A stretch of 64,000 nucleotides of DNA from Bacteroidota bacterium (GCA_016845175.1 JAERTD010000081.1:62001-126000), one strand, 5' to 3'; positions 26,574-35,646 are shown, numbered from the stretch's first letter. Translations and numbers: made by a program. The notes: a model not told the origin generated them from the sequence alone.

Positions 26574-27242
26574 ATGAGTATCGAAAAAAGAAAATTATGG
26601 AGTTCAATTTTCATACCGGCAATGCTTGTATTGCTGATGTGGCTTATTAAACTCTCAGAATTACTATTCGATTGGCATCTGTCATTTCTGGGTGTTTACC
26701 CCTTGTCCTGGGAAGGTCTGCATGGTATCCTAAGTATGCCACTGGTACATGGTGATTTAAAGCATTTATCTGCCAATACGGCACCTTTTTTAGTGCTGGG
26801 CATCGCCTTGTTTTATTTTTATCGGGAAATATCGGTTAGGGTGCTCATCGGAATTTGGTTGCTATCAGGAATCTGGGTTTGGTTTGGTGCCAGAGGCGAT
26901 TCATGGCATATTGGCGCCAGTGGTGTTATTTATGGTTTATCTGCATTTTTATTTTTTAGTGGTGCCATTCGTAAGGACACCCGGTTGGCAGCTTTGGCCC
27001 TGGCTGTAGCCTTTTTATATGGTAGTCTGATTTGGGGCATGTTCCCCGATTTCTATCCCAAAGAAAATATCTCCTTTGAAGGACATACAGGTGGTTTTGT
27101 TTCCGGTTTAATTTTGGCCTTTTATTTTAGAAAGAAAGGTCCCAAAAGAAAGCAATATTCCTGGGAATTAGAGGAAGAAGTTGATGAAGATGAAGACGCC
27201 TATTGGAAGCTAAAAAACACCAATACCACCGCTAAACCCTAA
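26574..27242 (+). CDS. Rhomboid-family intramembrane serine protease
   Basis: 222-residue inner-membrane protein with six hydrophobic segments. The catalytic dyad is complete: Ser116 in the GASG motif (WHIGASGVIYGL) and His171 in FEGHTGGFVSGL. His64 and Asn68 in HGDLKHLSANT match the HxxxN oxyanion motif of helix 2. Rhomboids cleave membrane proteins within the bilayer; the substrate is unknown. The C-terminus is an acidic cytoplasmic tail (EEEVDEDEDAY). Its last four bases overlap the end of the convergent POT transporter gene. Confidence 0.92.
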   Translation: MSIEKRKLWSSIFIPAMLVLLMWLIKLSELLFDWHLSFLGVYPLSWEGLHGILSMPLVHGDLKHLSANTAPFLVLGIALFYFYREISVRVLIGIWLLSGIWVWFGARGDSWHIGASGVIYGLSAFLFFSGAIRKDTRLAALALAVAFLYGSLIWGMFPDFYPKENISFEGHTGGFVSGLILAFYFRKKGPKRKQYSWELEEEVDEDEDAYWKLKNTNTTAKP

Positions 27243-28681
27243 GATTTATTGCCCAGCATCAGCCGGTTATAGGCGAATAATAATGCCGAAGTTACCAGAC
27301 CAATGGAAGCAAAAATGATCCAGATAAACCCTGGTTCATATTGTTCATATAGTATTTGATCCAATTGAGAACTGGTCAGTTGTAATTGCTCCAGGGTTTG
27401 ACTGTACAGGATTCCACCATCAACAAACTGTATATCAGATAATTTTTGATGCCCTTCAGCCACCAGATAGTCTTTTAAAAATGTATACTTATCTGATAAG
27501 GCACCATAGAGACTGCCTGAAAGTAATCCACCCAGAATATTCCCTCCTGCAACTGGCAGAAAACTGTAGCCCATATAGAGTGCCACTTTTTCTGTGGGCG
27601 CCACCCTGCCAATGTATTCCTGGATTCGCGGGGAGCTGGCCATTTCACCAAACGCATAGATAAAGAGGGCCATGATCACAAACATTCCTGTGGTATACAC
27701 CGATAGCTGTGCAAAACCAAATGCCAGAATGAGTATCCCAAATACCATGGATACAATAGGCTTAACACTTTTTAGTCGGTTTGAGATAAATACCTGAAAA
27801 AGGATAATAGTCAAGGCAGGAATATTAATGACCATTTCAGGTCGAATAATTCCCAATTCTTTAAAACCAAAAATGGGAGCCAGAAAATCAGGTAAGAGAT
27901 TATAAGCGTCACTGGTATCTATCCATTGGGTGATATAGACCGGCAGGGTGAAAAATAACTGCATATACATGGTCCACATGCCCACCATAATCAACAGAAA
28001 TACCACAAACTTTGTGTCTTTCAATACAGTTATGGTGTTGGTAATGAGTTGTGAGAGGGCTTCGCCCAGACTCTGTTTCTTATGTTCGTTTTTAGCAGGT
28101 TCTTTATAAAACACCAAAAGCAATAGGTTCAAAAGGATAACCCCACTGCACATAATAAAAACATATGACCAGTCAATATCTCTTAATTTTGAAGCTGCAA
28201 AAGGACCAATGAATCCGCCGATATTGACAATCATATAGAAAATACCAAACCCTAGGGTGTCATTCTTGTCGGTGGTAGTTTTTGATACAGTAGCTACAAT
28301 AATAGGTTTAAACAAGGCGCCACCAAGAGCTACCATGAGAAAAGCAGCAAAAACAGCAGCATAAGAACTAAAATACCCCATGGCAAAATACCCCGATGCA
28401 AGTGTTACAAAGGCAGAAAGCAATACTTTTCTGTAACCAAACCTATCAGCGATGGCGCCTCCCAAAATGGGTAGTAAATAAAGCACCCCTGTAGCTATGG
28501 CTTGCATTAATCCTCTTTGTGACTGGGTGAAGCCCAGGCCACCCTGTGATTCAGGATTGGTCAGATAAACGGATAAAACTGTAAACATGCCATAATAGGC
28601 CCATCTCTCGAATAATTCAAGTGTATTGGCTATCCAGAAAGTTCTTGGAAATTTAGCCGTGGGATTTGCAAGCTGGTTCAT
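27239..28681 (-). CDS. POT-family (PTR2) proton-coupled oligopeptide transporter
   Basis: 480-residue major-facilitator protein with about 12-14 transmembrane helices. It opens with FWIANTLELFERWAYYGM, the helix 1 POT motif (ExxERxxYY) with the residues involved in proton and peptide binding. ILGGAIADRFGYRKVLL is the MFS A-motif loop between helices 2 and 3. POT proteins import di- and tripeptides with protons. That fits an organism with several secreted peptidases, although the link is inference. It may share a message with nothing: 81 bases separate it from the helix-hairpin-helix gene behind it. Confidence 0.87.
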   Translation of the reverse strand: MNQLANPTAKFPRTFWIANTLELFERWAYYGMFTVLSVYLTNPESQGGLGFTQSQRGLMQAIATGVLYLLPILGGAIADRFGYRKVLLSAFVTLASGYFAMGYFSSYAAVFAAFLMVALGGALFKPIIVATVSKTTTDKNDTLGFGIFYMIVNIGGFIGPFAASKLRDIDWSYVFIMCSGVILLNLLLLVFYKEPAKNEHKKQSLGEALSQLITNTITVLKDTKFVVFLLIMVGMWTMYMQLFFTLPVYITQWIDTSDAYNLLPDFLAPIFGFKELGIIRPEMVINIPALTIILFQVFISNRLKSVKPIVSMVFGILILAFGFAQLSVYTTGMFVIMALFIYAFGEMASSPRIQEYIGRVAPTEKVALYMGYSFLPVAGGNILGGLLSGSLYGALSDKYTFLKDYLVAEGHQKLSDIQFVDGGILYSQTLEQLQLTSSQLDQILYEQYEPGFIWIIFASIGLVTSALLFAYNRLMLGNKS

Positions 28682-28762
28682 ATGGTTTTGGTCATTTAAG
28701 CGGCAATAATAAGGAATTTGTCACATCAGTAGTCCTTCTAACCATTGCTTTCTATGAGGGCA

Positions 28763-29695
28763 TCAGGGCTTGGCCACCAGATAGGGTTTAATTCTTTGAG
28801 CCTCGTTGGTATCCAATTGGATCCTTCTAAGCATTTCATCAACAGAAACAAATCGACCTGATAAATTGCGACTGGATACAATAAACTGACTTAACTCATA
28901 GCTGATGTAAGGATGGCGGTTCAATTCCTTCAATGAGGCAGAATTTATATCCATTTGTTTGATCAAATGGCTGTCGATATTGATGTAGTTTTTAATCCTT
29001 TCAAAGCTGCTGCTATCAAAATTGTAGACTTCAAGTAATTGTTCCTTGCTGAAAAAACCTCCCAAAAGCTTGCGGTATTTTATGGTCCTTTCAGCCAGCC
29101 ACTCAGGTAATTTTAGTGAAGCACTCAGACCCTCTGCTTCAATGGCATTAATATTAACCATTTGGACCACCGTGGCTTCTGGAAATAGGTTTTTACTATC
29201 ATCTACGGGATGTTTTGATTCAATCTGTATGAAATCTTCCAGGATTTGATATTCCCAACTGGAAATGCAGTACATCTTCTGAAGATCGCTTTTACGACGG
29301 AATTTTCCACCTTTCGATTCATAGTTCTTAATGGTTTTTATTTGTTTGTCGGTGAGACCCAGGAGCTCCCATTGTTCTTCCGGCAAGCCATTTGGATTAA
29401 AAGCAAAGGGTGTGATCAGTTTAGAAGCCTGAATGCTGTCCAACATACCTTTTGATTGTAGTCTATCCAATCTTATGGAATCCTCCAGTTGCTCCCGGGC
29501 TAATATAAAGGCATTGATTTGGGAATCAAAATCACTGTGGTCAAAGCTCTTCTTCTTCCACAAATAGGGATATACCCAGTTAAAAGTTATGAGCAGGACG
29601 ATGATAGCCAGCAGTATCAAAATGCCACGCTGTTCATTTTTGGTGTAAGAAGCCAGGAGTTGCCAAAGGGAATCCCGAAATTTGCTTGTTCTCAT
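28763..29695 (-). CDS. Membrane-anchored helix-hairpin-helix (ComEA-like) protein
   Basis: 310 residues from MRTSKFRDSLWQ. One transmembrane segment (about 25-44, ILILLAIIVLLITFNWVYPYLW) precedes a soluble part with three or four HhH repeats: LTDKQIKTIKNYESKGGKFRRKSDLQKM, LPEWLAERTIKYRKLLGGFFSKEQLLEV, NRHPYISYELSQFIVSSRNLSGRF. The GG(K/F)F turns are typical. HhH motifs bind DNA non-specifically, as ComEA does in uptake of transforming DNA, but in Bacteroidota such proteins are common and unproven. The ATG at 29731 is possible but would place hairpin-forming sequence in the coding region. Confidence 0.75.
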   Translation of the reverse strand: MRTSKFRDSLWQLLASYTKNEQRGILILLAIIVLLITFNWVYPYLWKKKSFDHSDFDSQINAFILAREQLEDSIRLDRLQSKGMLDSIQASKLITPFAFNPNGLPEEQWELLGLTDKQIKTIKNYESKGGKFRRKSDLQKMYCISSWEYQILEDFIQIESKHPVDDSKNLFPEATVVQMVNINAIEAEGLSASLKLPEWLAERTIKYRKLLGGFFSKEQLLEVYNFDSSSFERIKNYINIDSHLIKQMDINSASLKELNRHPYISYELSQFIVSSRNLSGRFVSVDEMLRRIQLDTNEAQRIKPYLVAKP

Positions 29696-29704
29696 ATCAT
29701 GTTT

Positions 29705-29761
29705 GCAACTTTGTTTATCAACAAAGGACACGCTAAGGTGTTGGCCTTAAAGCAAAGTTGC
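29705..29761. repeat. Nested inverted repeats between the symporter operon and the HhH gene
   Basis: GCAACTTTG (29705-29713) pairs perfectly with CAAAGTTGC (29753-29761). Alternatively CTTTGTT/AACAAAG (29709-29715 and 29720-29726) forms a 7-base stem with a TATC loop. The two structures exclude each other. No T-tract follows on the minus strand. Confidence 0.5.
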
Positions 29762-29769
29762 TTAGCTTG

Positions 29770-29907
29770 TTAGCTGTCGTCGTTATCCGTAAAGGAATCG
29801 GGCTCGGGTTTTTTCTTAGTTGTCAATACACGATAGAAAAAGTAAGCCGTTACTATTGTTACAGATAGCTGTACAACTACCATAAAAAGAATTGCCGATC
29901 CGCTCAT
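29770..29907 (-). CDS. MetS-like small subunit of the NSS transporter
   Basis: A 45-residue single-helix membrane protein: a short N-terminus (MSGSAILFM), one transmembrane segment (about 5-27), then a basic-to-acidic cytoplasmic tail (TTKKKPEPDSFTDNDDS). Its ATG overlaps the TGA stop of the sodium symporter gene (ATGA), a mark of translational coupling. Small proteins of this kind behind NSS transporters are known: MetS is the essential small subunit of the methionine/alanine importer MetPS in Corynebacterium. The resemblance in position, length and N-terminus (M-S-x-S-A-I) is good; direct function here is inference. Confidence 0.75.
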   Translation of the reverse strand: MSGSAILFMVVVQLSVTIVTAYFFYRVLTTKKKPEPDSFTDNDDS

Positions 29908-31592
29908 TCTTCAAGAATTTTAGGTGTTGTAAGTTTTCGTTTTCTTCTATTAGAAGCAATTTTTACCATAATGGCCAGTCCTACAAAGGTAGCTACTAAT
30001 ACGAATCTGGAAAGGTCCTTAAAGAACATGGCTGTAGGTCCATCAGCTGCAAACCATTTCAGATCTTCATTCAAATGGAAAATCTGGGCTATGATGCTGT
30101 CGTTGGCCCATGGCCAGCTGCCTTCTGAAAATAGTTGTGAAAAAGCGACGGCCCAATCGGACATATTACCATCCATGGGTTTAATCAGCGAGCTGATAAA
30201 AATAATCAATATGAAAAATGGGGTTACCCATTTGATGATAAACCTGTAGAACAGGGGCACCTTAATATCGGCACCGCCGGTGATCTCTTTCCAGCCTTTA
30301 TCCATGCCAAAGACCCAGGCAAACAGAATGACTTCTGCAAGGGCAAACACCACCAGTGCCACGGTCCCGGTCCAGTAGTCATATTCGTCAAATACCCCAT
30401 ATTCATAGAACACTATGGGAGGCAATGCCATCACCAAAACGATCAGGCCAAGTATAATGGCACTTTTGTTTCGTTTCCATCCAAATTCGTCCTCCACAAA
30501 ACCCATCCAGGGTGTTCCCATGGCCAAAGATGAGGTAATACCTGCTATAAAAAGCAAGCCAAACCAGGCCAGTCCAGAAAGGGCAGCAATAAAAGGCTGC
30601 CACTGGTTAAAGAGATAGGGCATGGTTTTAAAGGCCATCATAAAACCTGCATTTTCCATAACCCAGTCGAGTCCCATATATCCAACAGAGATAGGGATTA
30701 CTATTGAAGCCCCCAACACTATTTCGACAAATGCATTGGTCCAGCCTGCAGTCATAGCATTCAGGGCTATGTCTTCCTTGGGTTTGAGATAAGCCGCATA
30801 GCATTGTATGGTTCCCATGCCCACCGAAAGAGTAAAAAAGATTTGTCCTGCTGCTGCCAGCCAGACTTTGGGGTTGGAGAGGCTGTCGAACTGCGGGTTC
30901 CATAAGAAATCCAGTCCTGCATGTGTATTGCAAGTATCGCATCCGTCGATGTTGGTATCCCCGAGGGTAATGGCCCTTATGGCAAGAAACACCCCAAATA
31001 CCAACAACATGGGCATGGCAATTTTTGCCACTTTCTCAATGCCACCACTTAAACCTTTCGACAAAATGTAGATATTCAGGCAGAGGGTTGCAAGAAAGGC
31101 TACGATAGCCCATACAGGTAGGTTAATGCCAAGAATATCATCGGTGAGCGTACCGTTGATACCCACATAGGTATCGAACATTCCGGCCACCTCCTCTCTG
31201 CCTATGCCTGAGAAAGCACCACTAAGGGACTTAATGGTATAAGTCAGGGTCCATGACTCGATATAGGTATAATAAGAAATGATGCCAAGATTGGTGAAAA
31301 TGGCAAAAACGCCAATGTATTTCCACCATCTTTTTTTCGACATACTGTCCAGAATAAAGGGTGTGGAATGGCTGCCAAATTTACCACCATACCTTCCCAT
31401 GGACCATTCGACCCATAGCAAGGGTATGCCCATAAGAAGAAATGAAACCAGATAAGGGATGATGAAAGCGCCACCGCCATTCTGAACGGCTTGGACTGGA
31501 AACCGCAGGAAATTTCCAAGTCCGACCGCGTTCCCTGCCATAGCCAGAATTAGGCCGATACGTGATCCCCAGCTTTGTGTCGTTTGCGACAT
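29904..31592 (-). CDS. Sodium-dependent transporter (NSS/SNF family)
   Basis: 562-residue inner-membrane LeuT-fold symporter with about 12 helices. Helix 1 holds the unwound sodium and substrate motif AMAGNAVGLGNFLRFPVQAVQNGGGAF, and helix 6 the matching FFTLSVGMGTIQCYA. An extracellular loop (TLGDTNIDGCDTCNTHAG) carries a cysteine pair. NSS proteins import amino acids or related amines with sodium; the substrate here is not predictable. The stop codon overlaps the start of the MetS-like subunit gene, and both are divergent from the GT4 gene. Confidence 0.92.
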   Translation of the reverse strand: MSQTTQSWGSRIGLILAMAGNAVGLGNFLRFPVQAVQNGGGAFIIPYLVSFLLMGIPLLWVEWSMGRYGGKFGSHSTPFILDSMSKKRWWKYIGVFAIFTNLGIISYYTYIESWTLTYTIKSLSGAFSGIGREEVAGMFDTYVGINGTLTDDILGINLPVWAIVAFLATLCLNIYILSKGLSGGIEKVAKIAMPMLLVFGVFLAIRAITLGDTNIDGCDTCNTHAGLDFLWNPQFDSLSNPKVWLAAAGQIFFTLSVGMGTIQCYAAYLKPKEDIALNAMTAGWTNAFVEIVLGASIVIPISVGYMGLDWVMENAGFMMAFKTMPYLFNQWQPFIAALSGLAWFGLLFIAGITSSLAMGTPWMGFVEDEFGWKRNKSAIILGLIVLVMALPPIVFYEYGVFDEYDYWTGTVALVVFALAEVILFAWVFGMDKGWKEITGGADIKVPLFYRFIIKWVTPFFILIIFISSLIKPMDGNMSDWAVAFSQLFSEGSWPWANDSIIAQIFHLNEDLKWFAADGPTAMFFKDLSRFVLVATFVGLAIMVKIASNRRKRKLTTPKILEE

Positions 31593-31729
31593 GAATGAAC
31601 AGATTGCTTAGTTGTTCTTTTGAAAGAAATGCAAGTATAATGAAAAATGTGCTCCATTTGTGTGCATTAGTGGCCGTGGAAGGCCGATTTTTATAATTTT
31701 ACGAGACACAAAATGAATACATTCCCATT

Positions 31730-32878
31730 ATGAAAATAGCCATATTATTATTGAATCAGGGGCGAGGCAGTGGAGAGGTTGCCCGTGAACATGTTCGTCA
31801 TTTGCTAAAGTTAGGCCACAAGGTTTTTTTCCTGCATCCGGGTATTGGGAAAGGCATTGATGGGGCAGTTAATATTGATATCAAATTGCATACAGATGTG
31901 ATGCCTGTTCATGAGTACTTGCCCTCCGCAGGAGACAAACAAAAACAGGTAGCCAGAATGACGGCAGAAGAGATGGCATCCTATTTACCTGACTATGAAA
32001 CTGCGTTGGAGCAGATTGCCGATCAGGTGGATATTTTTATAGGTCACCATGCAAACCTGAGTGCAGTTGCGGTTCATCATGTGGCCACACACCACAAGAA
32101 GCCTTTTGTGTTGTTTGTGCATGGCACCGGTATCGAGCCCCGTCATGAAGGCCTATGGGATAATGAGAACTGGACAATGATTCAGCAGGCCATTGAAGAT
32201 GCCAAAGGAATTATGGTGACCACTGAGTATGTGAGAGATGAATTGGTGAAACCTGTTTTTCCGTTGAAAGATGAAAAGTTCCTCATTTTGCCTTGTGGGG
32301 TAAACCTCGTTGATTTTAAGCCAGGTAAGGTGGGTGAGATTCATAAAAAACACAACCTGCCGGAAAACTTTGTGATCTGCCCTGGTGCATTAACCCATTC
32401 CAAAGGCCCGCAAAATGTGGTGGCAGCCTCCGAATATTATGGAGATTTGGCAGAAACTGTATTTATTGGGGCCGGTGAACTTCAGGAAGAACTGGAGGCT
32501 AAACTAGGAGACCGGGGGCGATTTTTAGGTTTTGTTTCATCCGAAGATAAGGCGGAATTGATTAATGCTGCCAGTTTATTGGTTGCCGCTCCAGAGAAGA
32601 AAGAGCATTTTGGAATCATCTACGCAGAAGCATTGGCCGGAGGAACACCCTGTGTGGCCTATGAAGGTGGCGGTGTTGGGTCCATTGTAACACCCACAGA
32701 AGGAATACTGACTGAGAGAAACCCAGAAGCCCTGGGCCGAAAAATCAACTTCCTGCTACAAAACTGGGGACAAAGGAAACAAATGGGTGTCAGTTGCCGG
32801 GCAAGAGCAGAGAAACTTTATGATTACCATATGCTTGTGAAAGAGCTGGAAACCTGGCTGGAAGGTTTCCTTAAATAA
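31730..32878 (+). CDS. Glycosyltransferase family 4
   Basis: 382-residue GT-B enzyme starting MKIAILLLNQGRGSGEVAREHVRHL, the N-terminal Rossmann strand and glycine-rich loop. PFVLFVHGTGIEPRH is followed by IMVTTEYVRDELV and LPCGVNLVDFKPG (the usual I-P-N-G-V equivalent). The C-terminal domain has HFGIIYAEALAGGTPCVAYEGGGVGSI, whose Glu contacts the nucleotide-sugar in retaining GT4 enzymes. It would transfer hexose or similar from an activated donor. It stands alone, with no polysaccharide cluster around it, so the glycan is unknown. Confidence 0.9.
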   Translation: MKIAILLLNQGRGSGEVAREHVRHLLKLGHKVFFLHPGIGKGIDGAVNIDIKLHTDVMPVHEYLPSAGDKQKQVARMTAEEMASYLPDYETALEQIADQVDIFIGHHANLSAVAVHHVATHHKKPFVLFVHGTGIEPRHEGLWDNENWTMIQQAIEDAKGIMVTTEYVRDELVKPVFPLKDEKFLILPCGVNLVDFKPGKVGEIHKKHNLPENFVICPGALTHSKGPQNVVAASEYYGDLAETVFIGAGELQEELEAKLGDRGRFLGFVSSEDKAELINAASLLVAAPEKKEHFGIIYAEALAGGTPCVAYEGGGVGSIVTPTEGILTERNPEALGRKINFLLQNWGQRKQMGVSCRARAEKLYDYHMLVKELETWLEGFLK

Positions 32879-32909
32879 AGCTTTGTTGATTATTTTATGT
32901 CCTTACTAA

Positions 32910-33725
32910 CTATTTGGGCTGAAACCAGGGGAAAATAGCTTCCGTATTCATATTCCAACCCAGCCGCCAGGCTGTAAGTTTATCAATTTCAAGTGATGCC
33001 ATATCATGATCCACACGCAACATAATGTCGTTGGGGTAGAGCTCTTTGGCCTTTTCATATCTATCCTTCGTCTGAGCAAAAGTAGGGTAGAGGTCCCAGC
33101 CACCGTATAAATGCAGGATTTCGTGGGCTATTACTGCCGGCATAGGTGGAGGTGTGCCATTATCATACTTTTGATAGATGAGGCAGGTTTCAAACAGATA
33201 CTTCTTTTTGTTCATGCCCTTTTTATATTCCATGGCATAGGACATTCCATCAGCCTTAGCAAAAATCAAGAGCTGCATATTATCAGCTTTATGCGCTTTC
33301 GACAATTTGCGATAAGCTTGCCTGGCATTTTTATAACCCAGTTGCTGCATAACATCGTTGGCCCAGCCTACACTTTCGTTACCAGATGCAGTTCCGGTTT
33401 CAATGGAGTTGAATGAAATATCTTGTTCTGAGAGCAAGACTTGTTGGAAAGATAGGTCGACTTGATATTCCGTGGCCTGATTGATCAGCCACTCTTCGGT
33501 CATAGATAGCTGGTCATGGACTTCTTTTTTTTCATCTGCTGTCCATCTGTTATTTTCAGTGCTGATAAACACCATGCAATTTACAACCAAGCCTTTGAGG
33601 TGTGATGCACTACCTTCCTTTTTGGGATTGCCTGTTTTTGCATGAAGGAAAGAAAATGGCAGCAACGAGAACAGCAGGAATAAGCTACTGAAACCAAGTT
33701 TCTTTATTTGAAATATTTGTGGCAA
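32910..33725 (-). CDS. Secreted putative zinc metallopeptidase
   Basis: 271 residues with a signal peptide (FSSLFLLFSLLPFSFLHAK). The key feature is AVIAHEILHLYGGWDLYP near residue 200: an HExxH zinc motif with a downstream Gly-Gly-Trp-Asp and Tyr that resembles metzincin- or M12-like architecture without matching a family I can name. The N-terminal half has VVNCMVFISTENNRWTADEKKEV and mixed helices. If active it would be an envelope or extracellular protease. It begins 5 bases after the stop of the secreted M28 peptidase gene, so the two peptidases are co-transcribed. Confidence 0.7.
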   Translation of the reverse strand: MPQIFQIKKLGFSSLFLLFSLLPFSFLHAKTGNPKKEGSASHLKGLVVNCMVFISTENNRWTADEKKEVHDQLSMTEEWLINQATEYQVDLSFQQVLLSEQDISFNSIETGTASGNESVGWANDVMQQLGYKNARQAYRKLSKAHKADNMQLLIFAKADGMSYAMEYKKGMNKKKYLFETCLIYQKYDNGTPPPMPAVIAHEILHLYGGWDLYPTFAQTKDRYEKAKELYPNDIMLRVDHDMASLEIDKLTAWRLGWNMNTEAIFPWFQPK

Positions 33726-33730
33726 ATAAA

Positions 33731-34945
33731 TTATTTGCTTACCATTATTTTATGGGTTCTTCTCTCTGTGGACGACTGGATCACCACAAAGTGCAATCCA
33801 TTACACAACTCATCAGCACTGATATTGACCTCATGCTGTCCCGGTGCAAAGTTGTCCCTGAGAATGGTTTTTATCTTCTTTCCAAAGCCATCCAGTAAAT
33901 AAATGTCCACCTGACTAGGCTGTTGCTGAGTAAAAGCTAAAGTAGTATTTGTACTAAATGGGTTTGGATAGTTTTGTACTTGATAGTTGCCATTTTCAGA
34001 TTGAGGCCTGATGTCTGTAACGGGATTATTATTTGCCATGGTTGCCAAACTAGCGATGGCTAATCTGGATGAGGCATGGAAAAACTCCATATTGAATAAG
34101 TCAATTCTGTCGCCAACAGTGTGGTAGTATGGGTTGAAATCACCGCCCCAATACTCTTCAATCAATAACACAGCACCATAATTCTGGTTCCAGAATGATG
34201 AGTGGTCGCTATAAGGTGTTCCGGGTGTGATTACTGAAGGTACGATACTGAGGTCGTAAATGTCGTTTACCTCCACCAGAATATCTGTTATGGACTCACT
34301 GTTCCCAACACTGTGGCTATGGAGTTCCAATACCATATCATTGTCCCCATCCCATGCAATCATATCCATATTAATCACACCATCAATGGGCTGTCCGTTA
34401 AGAGCAGCTTCCAAAGCATATTCTTCACTACCAATCAAGCCAATTTCTTCTTCATCCCAAAGGGCATAAATTATGGTACAGGGGAGCTCATATTGTGACA
34501 AGAGTCTGGCAGCTTCCAATACAGCAGCTGTACCACTGGCATTGTCATCAGCCGCATAATCTGTAACCGCGTCATAATGGGCGCAAATGATGAACTCTTT
34601 ATCCGGTGATCCAACACCTTGCTGAATGCCTAAAATATTTCTGCCAGAATTGCTGTATATATGTTCTTGCACCGGCAAACCAAAGCTTTGTAGCTTCTCA
34701 AGCAAATAATCTCCACTGAGTTCACGATCACTGTTTTGGAAACTTGATCGGCTTTTGATAAGATGTCTTTCTCCATTGATGGTTACCGAATCTTCACCAG
34801 ATAAAACTCTCACATAAGAAACCAAACTGTCGAGATTGGTATCTTCGATAATTCCTTCAATAAAAGGATCAAAGCTTTGACTTTGAACTCCAAATCCTGA
34901 AAACAGGAATAGGAAAACCAATAATAAGGGGTAGTTTTTTTTCAT
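33731..34945 (-). CDS. M28 zinc peptidase with T9SS sorting domain
   Basis: 404 residues: signal peptide (MKKNYPLLLVFLFLFSGFG), M28 aminopeptidase core (about 95-320), and a C-terminal T9SS type A signal (about 335-404: VQNYPNPFSTNTTLAF to KIMVSK). Zinc ligands are in place: His and Asp in ICAHYDAVTDYAADDNASG, Glu-Glu in ALWDEEEIGLIGSEEY, Asp in NMDMIAWDGDND, and a late His in SDHSSFW or PYYHTVGD. It should release N-terminal amino acids outside the cell, and could feed the POT and NSS transporters upstream, though that is inference. Confidence 0.92.
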   Translation of the reverse strand: MKKNYPLLLVFLFLFSGFGVQSQSFDPFIEGIIEDTNLDSLVSYVRVLSGEDSVTINGERHLIKSRSSFQNSDRELSGDYLLEKLQSFGLPVQEHIYSNSGRNILGIQQGVGSPDKEFIICAHYDAVTDYAADDNASGTAAVLEAARLLSQYELPCTIIYALWDEEEIGLIGSEEYALEAALNGQPIDGVINMDMIAWDGDNDMVLELHSHSVGNSESITDILVEVNDIYDLSIVPSVITPGTPYSDHSSFWNQNYGAVLLIEEYWGGDFNPYYHTVGDRIDLFNMEFFHASSRLAIASLATMANNNPVTDIRPQSENGNYQVQNYPNPFSTNTTLAFTQQQPSQVDIYLLDGFGKKIKTILRDNFAPGQHEVNISADELCNGLHFVVIQSSTERRTHKIMVSK

Positions 34946-34994
34946 CTAATTGGGTGTTGAATACTATAGCAGAATGTGAATAAACACTGTGTTT

Positions 34995-35468
34995 TTAGAA
35001 CTCGGAAATATAGGAATAATTTCTATGTGTCTGCCCCTGTTTCTTAGGTTTTTGCCTGATTTCTTCATCTGTGGAAAGATATTGGTTTAGGGCTTTTGAA
35101 TAGGGCTCCCATACTACTGGTTTTTGACAGTATAAATCAGGTGTAAAACCCAAATTATTCAATTGAAGGGTATCGAGTACCTGGGTGGTTTGAAGGATGA
35201 CAGGGATGTTATAAGCGTCGGATACTGTTTGCAGAAACTCCTTGCCCATTTCATCAAGAAAAAAGACTTCAGTGATGACCAGATCAATTTCATGCTCGTA
35301 AAACATACGGCTGGCTTCTTCAAAACTTCTGGCAAAAAGTAATACGCAATTGAAGGTTTTAAAATGAAGTTTGTGGAGTTCAAAGTTCAGCCAGTCAGCA
35401 TCAATGAGGAGAATGCTACGGTTCCCCCAGTTGAATGTACTCAATTGCTGTTCACTATTTGTTTGCAC
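34995..35468 (-). CDS. Degenerate response-regulator receiver protein
   Basis: 157 residues, essentially one receiver (REC) domain. Strand 1 ILLIDADWLN supplies acidic residues Asp23 and Asp25. Strand 3 DLVITEVFF puts Glu67 where the phospho-accepting Asp belongs. Strand 4 ends in VILQTTQ (Thr94/95), and strand 5 has the switch Lys in CQKPV (Lys116-Pro117). Glu at the acceptor site can mimic phosphate, so it may be constitutively active or signal without phosphorylation. No output domain or partner kinase is visible; the last 25 residues are basic. It lies downstream of purM on the same strand. Confidence 0.7.
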   Translation of the reverse strand: MQTNSEQQLSTFNWGNRSILLIDADWLNFELHKLHFKTFNCVLLFARSFEEASRMFYEHEIDLVITEVFFLDEMGKEFLQTVSDAYNIPVILQTTQVLDTLQLNNLGFTPDLYCQKPVVWEPYSKALNQYLSTDEEIRQKPKKQGQTHRNYSYISEF

Positions 35469-35590
35469 AAGCCAGTTTGATTGATAATCTTAATCCCGTG
35501 CATGTTTTGAATGTCAATCAAATATAGGAGTTAATTAGGGGCTGTAAGACCTGATGACAATTACTTTTCAACCGACCATTGTTATCAAAC

Positions 35591-35613
35591 TTCAGTGGAA
35601 GAAAACCACTGAA
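35591..35613. repeat. Hairpin downstream of purM
   Basis: TTCAGTGG (35591-35598) pairs with CCACTGAA (35606-35613) around a 7-base loop, about 35 bases after the purM stop on the minus strand. There is no real T-tract, so a terminator is possible but not clear. Confidence 0.4.
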
Positions 35614-35646
35614 ACCTTGTGGGTTTGTATGGAAAATTGAAGGTGG

